DNA of 64,000 bases from Paralithodes platypus. Its lineage: Eukaryota > Arthropoda > Malacostraca > Decapoda > Lithodidae. Each line of letters begins with the position of its first letter. The first letter of the stretch is position 1. Location: NCBI GenBank assembly GCA_032716605.1, contig CM064502.1, forward strand, positions 34,840,932-34,904,931, read 5' to 3'. Below are positions 55,100 to 64,000 of this stretch, one piece after another. The position numbers were made by a program, and so were the translations under genes. Under the pieces are notes generated by a model. That model saw only the letters and a list, made by a program, of their open reading frames with translations. It made no database searches and was not told where the DNA came from.

Positions 55100-56466
55100 T
55101 TCCTGGAAGAATTGGCTGTCCTATTTCTCCAGTACGGCCACCCGATCCTCCCAGCCGGTGGCGTTTGTGGCACTTTGGCGCTACCGACTGGGAGGCTCTT
55201 CGGCAGTACTTCTTAGATTTCCCATGGATTGATCTTTGCTTCCATTGCCGGGTACCCTGGGAGTGTGCCAATTGCATAACCGTGGTAATGCTCTCGGGCA
55301 TGGATGCATACATTCCATTTTCTTTATCTCAATCTAATGCAAACAAATCTTGTTTTATTCACGCTTGTTCTACTGCTGTCCACAATAAGGAGGAAGTATT
55401 CAAACGGTACTGTCACCTTCAAACTCAAGAATCTTGTGCTTTATATGTTTCTGCTCAAAATTAAGCCAAATCTATTCTTCCACTAGCCAAAAACTCTTTC
55501 ATCAATAAAAACATTTCTGAACTTTCCAACTCTAGCTCTTCCCAAGCTTTCTGGCATCTAGCAAAGCACCTTTCCAACAATTTCACTTCCTCATCTTTCC
55601 CTCCTCTTTTCCAGTCTGACGGCACTAATGTCACTTCTTCCTCTGACAAAGCTAAGCTTTCGCTAAAATCTCCACCTTGGGTGATTCCGGTGCTATTCCT
55701 CCCTCTCCACCTCCCTCTCTCTTACCAATGCCTAATATCATAATCTCTTCTAAGGATGTGCTTTCTGCCCTCTCTGGCCTTACAAAGAAGGCATACGGAC
55801 CGGATGGTGTTCCTTCTGTTGTACTCAAAATCTGTTCTTCCATGCTGACTCCCTGCCTAGGCAAACTCCTTTGTCTCTGTCTTTCCTCTAACGTCTTTCC
55901 TTCTTGCTGGAAGTTTGATCTCATTCAACCTGTCCCAAAGAAGGATAACCGCTCCCAACCCTACAACTATCATCCAATTGCACTAATTTCTTGCATCTCT
56001 AAAGTTTTTAGAGCTATTCTAAACTCAAAATGTTTTAAATATTTATCTTCCCATAATCTACTTTCAGATCACCAGTATGGTTTCCTTATGGGCCACTCTA
56101 CTGGTGATCTTGCTTGCTTATCTTACTAACTCTTGGTCATCCTCGTTTCGGGACTTCGGTAAGGCGTTCTCTATTGCGCTAGACATATCGAAAGCCTTCG
56201 ATAGAGTCTCCTTCAGTTTCTATCTCTCTATCTGTGCCTTTGTCTCTAATTTCCTTTCAGACCGCTCCATAGCTGCAGTTGTAGAGAGCCATCGCTCAGT
56301 CCCTCAACCTATCAACTCGGTGTTCCTCAGGGTTCTGTTCTGTCTACAACTCTCTTTCTAATATTCATTAACCCGGGAACTGCCGGGAGACTCTTAAGAG
56401 TTCCCCCGGCGGACTGCGGGGAGACTCTTATGAGTGAGTGAAAAAAAAAATCAACTTTTGACATCG

Positions 56467-56511
<45 letters not shown>

Positions 56512-57610
56512 GCCCCTGGGCCATGCAAAATCTCAGTCCTCTACCTCCCCTCCTTCCCCACTTTCCTCCTCTCCTTCAGTTATCACCTATTTTCCCTGTT
56601 ATTCCCTTATTCTGAGGTATATTTTCGTGCTAACATTAGCGAGTTGCAAGCAGGGTGTTGTCATCACTGATGGCAAGCGAGTGCAAGAGAGAGAGAGAGA
56701 GTATCGATCGACTGTGTCTCAGTGGCCTTGGGGGAAATTGGCGGGAAAGTAGCTTGCCTCACCCATACATTATACAACTCGCGGGCTATATCTCCGATTT
56801 TGACCATCCAAACGCTGTTTTCACTCGTTTTATTGTTGTTTCAGGTTAATACCTTTATAATCAACCCATAATAGGCGCATATGGATAAGTATTAATGCTA
56901 TTAATGGCACAATGAATATTTTAGTGACGGAAACACCTCAAATACGTCAGCACAGGGGGACGTTTCCAATTACCCCCATGCGCACTTCAGAGGTTAATGA
57001 TCTACTCAACTGTATCTTTAAGTTTATCCACTCATACGCTGACGACTCTACCTTACAATATTCAACTAATTTTTCACATCAACCCAGCATGCAAGCACTC
57101 TAAAACAAACGTAATGAGGCCATAGAATGCCTATCTTCTGTTATATCAATTATTTTTGATTGGGGCAGAGAAAATCTGGTTACTTTCAAAGCCTCCAAGA
57201 CTCAGTTTCTGCCTCTATCTCTCCATCACAATCTTCCACAACACTATCAACTATTCTTCAACAATACACAAATCAATCAGAGCTCCCTTAGTGCATATCC
57301 CCTCCCTTGTGGCGAGTGAGAGGCACCAACCTTTTAATACAGTCCCACTCTTATTCTGTCCAGCTCTCCAAACCTAGAATTGGCAATTTTTCTGTCTTTC
57401 TTCTACTCAACAAGTGAACTCAGGAACTCTCTCCCTCAATCAATCTTTCCTTCATCTTATAACTTAGCTTTAAACTTTGTGTGTCGAAGCATTTCGACCA
57501 CATTGTACCTTGATTTCGGCTCTGTCACTCTTTCAGCTTTGGGGGAGATGCTCGTTACAGGCAACCTGCCTTTTGTCTCCTCTATACACATAGAATAAAA
57601 TAAAAAGATA
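55100..57610 (+). pseudogene. LINE-C copy 4: ORF2 with RT, split by a TTAA element
   Basis: Begins LWHFGATDWEALRQYFLDFP (pre-RT linker found in I/Jockey-type elements), continues KNFxN-type SSSSQAFWHLAKHLSNN and SFPPLFQSDG, then RT blocks AYGPDGVPSVVLKICSS, FPSCWKFDLIQPVPKKD, NYHPIALISCISKVFRAIL, ALDISKAFDRV and a damaged PQGSVL region. At LFLIFIN the P1 element (56368-56997) interrupts, and the frame resumes DLLNCIFKFIHSYADDSTLQ with an intact YADD. The C-terminus reaches SIFPSSYNLALNF and an A-rich tail at about 57590-57620. Stops and frame shifts make it inactive. Confidence 0.8.
56368..56997 (+). mobile_element. TTAA-bounded non-autonomous element, family P1, copy 2
   Basis: 630 bp, TTAACCCGGGAACTGCCGGG to CGCACTTCAGAGGTTAA, highly similar to 47974-48604 over its whole length including the GA microsatellite and the long poly-A (about 56467-56508). 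Removing it and one TTAA rejoins the LINE-C frame (LIFIN|DLLNC), which proves insertion at a TTAA site with duplication. Confidence 0.9.
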
Positions 57611-57708
57611 AAAATATAAACAACCAGAAGTTGCACCAACGCTGGAAGGATGAGTTATCCTGTGTTCTTGCTGCCAGCAACCAGCTATAGTGGACGAACC
57701 CTGAAGCC

Positions 57709-59900
57709 TTACAGATGCTGATGGCTACTAGCACCACCAACAACGCAGAGGCCCTCTGCCTGGTCAACGACATGACAAGCGGCGCCGAGGCCCACTACCC
57801 TGGCAACAACATCACCAACGACACCGAAGCTCTCTGCCCGGCCAACAACATCACGAGCGTCACCGAGGCCCACTACCCAGCCAACGACACCACCAGCGAT
57901 ACCGAGGCCCTCTGCACGGCCAACGACATCTTGAGCAGCGCCAAAGCCCACTACTCAGCCAATGACACCAAGACCCTCCGCCAGGCCAAAGACACCAAGG
58001 CCCTCTGCTCGGCCAACGACATCATGAACTAAACCGAGGCCCACTACATGGCCAACGACACCACCAATGACACCGAAGCCCTCTGTCCGGTCAATGACAC
58101 CGAGGCTCACTACCCGGACAATGACACCACCAGTGACACCGAAGCCCAGTACCCGACCAACGACACCACCAGCAACACCAAGGCCCAATACCCGGCCAAT
58201 GACACAAAGGACCGGTGCCGGGGCCTTCTGCCCATCCAATGACACCACCAACGATACCGAGGCCCACTACCTGCCAACGACACCACCAACGACACCGAGG
58301 CCCACTACCCGGCCAATGACCCCACCAACGACACCGAGGCTCTCTGCCCGGCCAACAACACCGAGGCCCAATTCCGGCCAATGACACCACCAGTGACACT
58401 GAGGCCCACTACCCGGCCAACAAGACCACCAGTGACACCAAGACCCACTACCCGGCCAACAACACCACCAGTGACACCAAGGCCCACTACCCATCCAACA
58501 ACACCACCAGTGACACCAAGGCCCACTACCTGGCCAACAACACCACCAGTGAAACCGAGGCCACTACCTTGCCAACAACACCACCGGTGTCACTGAGGCC
58601 CACTACCCGGCCAACGACACCACCAGTGACACAGAGGCCAGCTACCCGGCCAACGACATCATGAGTGGTGCCGAGGCCCACTACCTGGCCAACAACACCA
58701 CCAGTGACACCGAGGCCCACTACCCTGCCAACAACACCACCACTGACACTGAGGCCCACTACCCGGCCAACAACACCACCAGTGACACCGAGGCCGACTA
58801 CCCCGCTAACGACGCCACCAGTGACACCGAGGCCCACTACCTGGCCAACAACACCACCAGTGGCACCGAGGCCCACTACCTGGCCAACGACAGCACCAGT
58901 GACACCGAGGCCCACTAGCTGGTCAACAACACCCCCAGTGACACCGAGGCTCACTACCCAGTCAACAACACCACCAGTGACACCGAGGCCCACTACCCTG
59001 CCATAAACACTACCAGTGACACCAAGGCCCACTACCCTGCCAACAACACCACCAATGACATCAAGGCCCACTACCCTGCCAACAACACTACCAGTGACAC
59101 CGAGGCCAACTACCCGGCCAACAACACCACCAGTGACACTGAGGCCCACTATCCTGCCAACAAGACCACCAGTGACACCAAGGCCCACTACCCGGCCAAC
59201 AACACCACCTGTGACACCGAGGCCCACTACCCTGCCAACAACACCACCAGTGACACCGAGGCCCACTACCCATCCAACAACACCACCAGTGACACCGAGG
59301 CTCATTACCCGGCCAACAACACCACCAGTGACACCAAGGCCCACTACCCTGCCAACAACACCACCAGTGACACCGAGGCCCATTTCCCTGCCAACAACAC
59401 CAACAGTAACACCGAGGCCCACTACCCTGCCAACAACACCACCAGTGACACCGAGGCCCACTACCCTGCCAACAACACCACCAGTGACACCAAGGATCAC
59501 TACCCAGCCAACAACACCACCAGTGACACTGAGGCCCACTACCCTGCCAACAATACCCCCAGTGACACCGAGGCCCACTACCCGGCCAACAACACCACCA
59601 GCGATATCAAGGCCCACTACACGGCCAACAACACCGCCAGTGACACCGAGGTCCACTACCTGGCCAACAACACCACCAGTGACACCGAGGCCCACTACCT
59701 GGCCAATGACACCACGAGCGGTGCCGAGGCCCACAACCCGGCCAACGACACAACGAGCGGCGCCAAGGCCCAGTACCCGGCTAACGACACCACCGATGAT
59801 ACTGAGGCCCTCTGCTCGGCCAACGACATCACCAATGACACCGAGGCCTTCTGCCCGGCCAACAACACAATCAACGACAATCAACGACACTGAGGCCCTC
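57709..59900. repeat. 39-bp minisatellite (about 55 units), open in several frames
   Basis: Unit: AACAACACCACCAGTGACAC followed by CGAGGCCCACTACCCTGCC. The outer parts (57709-58350 and 59700-59900) are more diverged than the homogeneous centre. Because 39 is a multiple of three, frames stay open: plus frames read NNTTSDTEAHYPA or PTTPPVTPRPTTL; a minus frame of 454 codons (58526-59890) reads VVGRVVGLGVTGG repeats. An ATG-initiated plus frame of 105 codons (57715-58032) is interrupted by stops. No evidence separates a gene from a passively open repeat. Confidence 0.9.
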
Positions 59901-60184
59901 TACCCGGTACAGATCTTGTTGTATATGCTTAAACGTATTCCTCGTATAGTTTCACATTATTGTTTTAAGTGTTGTCTGTGTATATAAACTTTATTTCATG
60001 TACATTTCTTGTGGTTCCTACTCTCCAGCCAAGCAGCATAATGCCTAAAATTGTCACTTCAATAACGTTAAATTTACTTAAATAGGTTAGAGTATAGATT
60101 AGACCTTCATACTGTACTAATTAACAATAGATGTTATATAAATCAGTTTGGCCAGAGAAAATAGTAGGTGCCATTTAATATAGA
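59901..60184. other. No recognised feature
   Basis: AT-rich stretch between the minisatellite and LINE-E. Confidence 0.5.
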
Positions 60185-62345
60185 AGTTGGTGAGGAGAGG
60201 TGGAGGGAGGCGAGAGGGATGTGGAATTTGCGAAGATGGTGGAGAAGTTACAGGAGGAGAAGTTCAGGGAAGAGTTCAAGAGAGCAGTCGAGAGACGACT
60301 AGGTAGATTTGACCTGGAGGGAATGGAAGAAGTGGAAGAGGTGAGCAAAGTGTTTGAGGAAGAGGTATCTGCAGCATGTGAGGAGGTATGTGGAGTAAGG
60401 AGAAGAGGGAGGAGAGTGAAGGTCACAGTATGGTTGACTGAAGAGGTAAAAATAGCTGTTGAAGGCAAGAAGAAAGCGTATAGAGAGTGGATAGGAAATA
60501 GAGGGAACAAAGATTCGGAGAGACAGAATGCTTTGCTCCCATAAGTCAATGTCGGGATTACCACACTGTTATGCAAGGACTTCTTTACTTCCATGCTGAC
60601 CACCCTATTTCTTGTTACTGCTTTCAGCGTTAATCCAACCCTCTTCCCCTGTTGCACCCTCTCCCATCTTTACTTAACACACTGCCCAAATACTTAAATG
60701 AGCTGACATTTTCCAAAGCTTGACCATTCATCCCCACCTCACACTCTATGGCTACTCCCCTTTCAAAGACCATAACTTTGGTCTTCCCAGCATTTACCTT
60801 CAGATTCCATTTCACACACTTTTCCAGACCCTGCAACTCCCATTCACTATTGCTCACCAGAACTGTATCTTCGGCGAACAGCAGTACAGGCAACTTCCAC
60901 TAGTTTCCTTCCCTTATCAGTAGTACACCAACTCCCACTGCTCTTCCTTGTATTTATTTCATGACTCCATCTTTATATACAGTATATTGAACAACCATGG
61001 GGACATCACACACCCTTGCTTTTACTCAACATTTAGATCAAAGAACTCTCTTTGTTCATTCTCCATACGCACCGACGCCTTTGCATCCTCATACATGCTC
61101 TTCACTGCTTTCAGCAACTTGCCATCTACTCCGTATATTCTCAATACTTTCCACAGACCTTCTCTATCAACTATGTCATGAGCCTTCTCCAAGAACATAA
61201 AGGCAGCAAGCAACTTTTGTCGCTTCTCCATGTATTTCTCTACAACATATTTCAGGGCATAAATCTGATCTACACATCCTCTTCCCTTCCTAGCTTCGCC
61301 CTGCTCGTCAAATATCCATTTTCCGTTCTCGCTCTCCCTCTCTCGACCACTACCCTACTGTACACCTGCCCTACTATGCTTAGCAGACAGGTCCCCCGGT
61401 GGTTACCACACACTTCTCTTTCCCCTTTTCTCTTATACAGGGGAACTATTATGCCTGTCTTCCAGTCATCAGGCGCACTTCCCCTCTCCCATGCTAAATT
61501 ACACATTTTCCATACCCATTTAATTACTATCTCACCACCATACCTCAGCATTTCCCCACACACTCCATCTATTCCTGATGTTTTCCCCATCATCACTCTT
61601 CTCATGGCATCAAACACTTCTGACCTACTGATCCCCACCTCTTCCTCCACTACTTCTATTCTTCTCCCTCTCATACCCCATCCAACTATATTTGCTGGCG
61701 CTACATTAATTATGTTTAACAATTCGTTGAAGTACTCCCTCCATCTCTCAACTCTCTCTTGCTTCTCGGCTAACGCTCGCCCATTCTTATCTTTCACACC
61801 TTTACTATTTCCCTTCCTACCCTCTCTAACTTTCTTGACCTCTTTCCAGCACAGTTTCTTACACTCCCTCCATTTTACATTTAGAGTCCTTCCAAATTCC
61901 TCATCTGTTCTTCTCTTACTTTTCTTCACTACTCTCTTCACCACTTTCATTTTCTCCAAGTACCTCACCCTTTCGCTAGAGATTCAAACCAAGTGTGAAA
62001 TGGGTTGAAATGAGTTATTTGAGAAGTGCATGCAGAGTTACATGGAGGGATAGACAGACGAATGAGGAAGTATGAGAGAGGTGTGGTGTGGATGTAGATG
62101 TGCTGGAAAGTGTGAAAAGAAGCACCTTGGGATGGTTTGGCAATGTGGAACTATGTGAAGTGAGAGAATGACTAAGAGAGTGTCGAGAGTGAGGTGGAAG
62201 GACAGAGAGAGAGCCGTAAACCGAGAGAGAGGTGGAAGCATGGAGTTAATAAGTATATGTGTGAAAGGGGTGCTGGATTGGAGGGGGAATGTCAACTGAC
62301 TGGGGACAGAGGTGCATGGGGGCGCTTCGTCCGGCAATAGATGGA
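60185..62345 (+). mobile_element. LINE-E copy with its RT core inverted in place
   Basis: Plus-strand 5' part (60200-60535: pre-RT linker ending VTVWLTEEVKIAVEGKKKAY ... NKDSER), inverted middle (about 60537-61985, RT on the minus strand), and plus-strand 3' part (61986-62345: WVEMSYLRSACRVTWRDRQT ... LGWFGNVE ... MGALRPAIDG, then a (GATA)n-like tail). The two plus parts and the flipped middle form one collinear ORF2 when the middle is turned round. 5'-truncated and inactive. Confidence 0.8.
60537..61985 (-). pseudogene. LINE-E reverse transcriptase core (inverted segment)
   Basis: The minus strand starts SERVRYLEKMKVVKRVVKKS, KRRTDEEFGRTLN, then VMMGKTSGIDGVCGEMLRYG, WKTGIIVPLYKRKGEREVCG, NHRGTCLLSIVGQVYSRVV. 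After breaks come LEKAHDIVDREGLWKVLRIY (palm block A, D retained in a changed context), LFAEDTVLVS (FADD changed to FAED), VNAGKTKVMVFE, VSSFKYLGSVLSKDG and VVIPTLTYGSK. The catalytic Asp pair is damaged. The SER codons occur at both the plus-strand end (60520-60530) and the start of this block, marking one breakpoint. Confidence 0.8.
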
Positions 62346-62441
62346 TAGATAGACCATTATATGATTAGTAGGAAAATTACCAATATAACTTGGAAATGCT
62401 TGCATAGATTTTCGTTCAAAGCTATAAATATAATGGATTAC

Positions 62442-62591
62442 CTTATTAGAAGATTTCCTGGACTGTAGTGATGAGATCTTTTGATGTTTGGCTCTCCTGT
62501 GAGTCCCTTTGGCAGTGAAGGCATCAGCGGCCATCATGACCAGCAACAGGAGAGTCAGACCCCCTACCAACCTTATCACACTCACAGACAT
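62442..62591 (-). CDS. Host-gene exon 1 (candidate): signal peptide exon
   Basis: Minus strand, ATG 62589-62591 to a donor AATAAG|GTAATC. It encodes 50 residues: MSVSVIRLVGGLTLLLLVMM, AADAFTAKGTHRRAKHQKIS, then SLQSRKSSNK. The first 24 residues are a textbook signal peptide (short n-region, VGGLTLLLLVMMA hydrophobic core, likely cleavage after ADA), followed by a basic, Ser-rich segment with dibasic sites. It ends in phase 0, matching the acceptor phase of the exon at 53676-53805. AT-rich TATA-like sequences lie 35-90 bp upstream (about 62627-62682). The product would enter the secretory pathway. Confidence 0.65.
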
Positions 62592-62766
62592 AAGGGGCGA
62601 GGATCACCAATACTCTACTACCTTCCTTGCTTATATTTAGGGCCTTTGGTTTCCTGTGATTTCTTCTTCTATGCTATTTAAAGAAAGCCACACATTAGTT
62701 ACATTATCCACCCTTTCCCACTCTCTCCTGTGCACTAATCATTAGCCCCTATATGAACAAGACTAT

Positions 62767-62835
62767 CTAGCTTCTATCTATTGCCAGACGCCTAACTCCC
62801 TTTCAGGGTGGAGATACACAAAACGCCCCAAGTAG
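62767..62835 (-). repeat. LINE-E 3' tail remnant
   Basis: CTTCTATCTATTGCCAGACG ... AACTCCCTTTCAGGGTGG resembles the minus-oriented LINE-E tail at 54145-54200. Confidence 0.45.
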
Positions 62836-63321
62836 ACCTATTTCCCATGAGGACAATCCGTGCCAGTTTATGAAGGATTTACAGGACTGAAAGCTTTACT
62901 TGGGAACTGTCCGACTCAGAGGCCTTCTTTGTATTTTTAGCACATTTTTATACAGTGGTGGGCGGCTAGTTCAACCACCAACCTGCTTTCACCCTTAGGT
63001 AAGCAGTAAGGATTTGTTTAAGGTTGTCTCCCCTTGATGGGTTGCTGACCAAGGTTGGCAAGTCCCATCCACTCGAATTTGTATAAGGTTGTCTCCCCTA
63101 AATTGGTTGCCGACCATGGCTGACGAGTCCCATCTACCGGATGGGACTCCCAGCTCGCTATGCTGAAGTGAATAACACATTTTAATGATATATCAGTCTG
63201 CTGGGAGGTCAAACACTATGACAGTATGTGTCAACGCCCACCTTCCGAGTGCAACTCCCTGAAGAGGCTTTGAGAAATATCCAGGTTGCATCTGTTGCCA
63301 TCCCATCAGCTCATGGCATGA
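62836..63321. other. No gene; 65-bp tandem duplication
   Basis: A 65-bp unit with AAGGTTGTCTCCCCT ... GGTTGC(T/C)GACCA(A/T)GG is present twice at about 63013-63145. Nothing else recognised. Confidence 0.5.
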
Positions 63322-63722
63322 TTAACTCTATTACTGCAGTCATAATTAGCCGAAATTACCTTCATTCCCTGCATAAACAAAATCCAGAGCGTAATACAAT
63401 TATATATCCGTGAAAGTATGGTAATAAAGCTTTCAAATGACAAATGCATCATCTCTGTACAGCGTCTGGTTGTCTTGCATTGCAACGATCTTGCAAATGA
63501 AGGGCAAAATCGCAAAAAAATAAGCAAGTTTTGCTGTTTTCACTATGTGTGATGCTGCAGATGTGCGAGCGAACTCTGTTACACCTCAGTATGTCCCTGG
63601 GGTCCGTCGGCTCTGGACGAAGGCCTCCTGCACTGCCTGCAACAGCTGGCCTTGCTGCTGGGCCACATAATAGCCGGAAAAACCCTCCCATCAGGTGACG
63701 GGCACTGCGAGAATTGAGTTAA
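63322..63722 (-). mobile_element. TTAA-bounded non-autonomous element related to family P3
   Basis: TTAACTCTATTACTGCAGTC at the left and ...CACTGCGAGAATTGAGTTAA at the right are inverted with about 15 of 20 positions matching. Internally the minus strand has TTTGAAAGCTTTATTACCAT and TATTACGCTCTGGATTTTGT, matching the conserved block of 15242-15728. Non-coding. Confidence 0.65.
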
Positions 63723-64000
63723 TGGACTTGTCTCAACCATGAGTTGTGTGATTTTCCCATAGGTATACTTCACTCAGGAATGTCCCTTACTAAAGCCAGT
63801 TTGTGATCAGTGTTGACCACATAGAGGAGTTGAAGCTCACTGGCCATGCTCAATCATCTCACTGGCAAACCACAATATATATTGTAGCCTGACTCCCCAT
63901 TGTTATCTATCTCTTCTTGATATCCTCATTACTTGCATGAACAGATTGCATTGCTGCAATCAACATGTCCAAAATACTTAAGATTTGTGTCTTATTCCAA
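63723..64000. other. No recognised feature
   Basis: Nothing recognised up to the window end. Confidence 0.5.

Noticed and set aside
58526..59890. 454-codon minus-strand ORF (VVGRVVGLGVTGG repeats) as a gene
   Set aside because: It lies wholly in a 39-bp minisatellite whose unit length keeps frames open on both strands. No distinct start region, signal peptide or non-repeat domain supports translation.

Overview
This window is animal genomic DNA made almost entirely of mobile elements and tandem repeats. It has no operons and no dense coding. It does have non-LTR (LINE) retrotransposons of several clades, an LTR retrotransposon, many small TTAA-bounded or palindromic DNA elements, long satellite arrays, abundant microsatellites and long poly-A/G/C runs. 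The repeat mix suggests an arthropod, most likely a decapod crustacean; this is inference, because no diagnostic host gene could be named.

Layout. 1-12.7 kb: a minus-strand CR1/L2-like LINE (ORF1 10.7-12.3 kb, ORF2 1-1.47 kb) split by a Ty3/Gypsy element at 1470-10665. That element has two 1706-bp LTRs, a 4-bp CCTG target duplication, a Gag with a SCAN-like region, and a pol whose integrase lies before the reverse transcriptase, as in the Gmr1-like group. 12.7-16.2 kb: a Jockey-like LINE split by a 3' fragment of another LINE (LINE-C) and by piggyBac-like material. 16.6-21.5 kb: TTAA-bounded short elements. 21.5-31.6 kb: a 49-bp satellite interrupted by one 3.6-kb CR1/L2-like LINE (LINE-B) and two tandem copies of a truncated LINE-B in a 1283-bp repeat. 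31.7-41.2 kb: more TTAA elements and LINE fragments. 41.27-44.57 kb: a TIR element with a second, GC-rich TIR element inside it. 45-54 kb: TTAA elements, a foldback element, ATC/ACT-rich microsatellites and a palindromic TTA-flanked MITE. 55.1-57.6 kb: a LINE-C copy split by a 630-bp TTAA element. 57.7-59.9 kb: a 39-bp minisatellite. 60.2-62.3 kb: a LINE whose RT core is inverted in place.

The only host-gene signal is on the minus strand. A 50-codon signal-peptide exon (62442-62591) and a Cys/Lys/Arg-rich exon (53676-53805) join in phase. A well-spliced Cys-containing exon at 34989-35098 and a weaker candidate near 46 kb may continue the gene. If so, most of the window is intron of one secreted-protein gene filled by transposons.

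Several insertions restore an interrupted frame or palindrome when removed by eye, so the order of events can be read: LINE-A before Gypsy; satellite before LINE-B before its duplication; LINE-C before the TTAA element; foldback element before the TTAA element. All sequence comparisons were made by eye.
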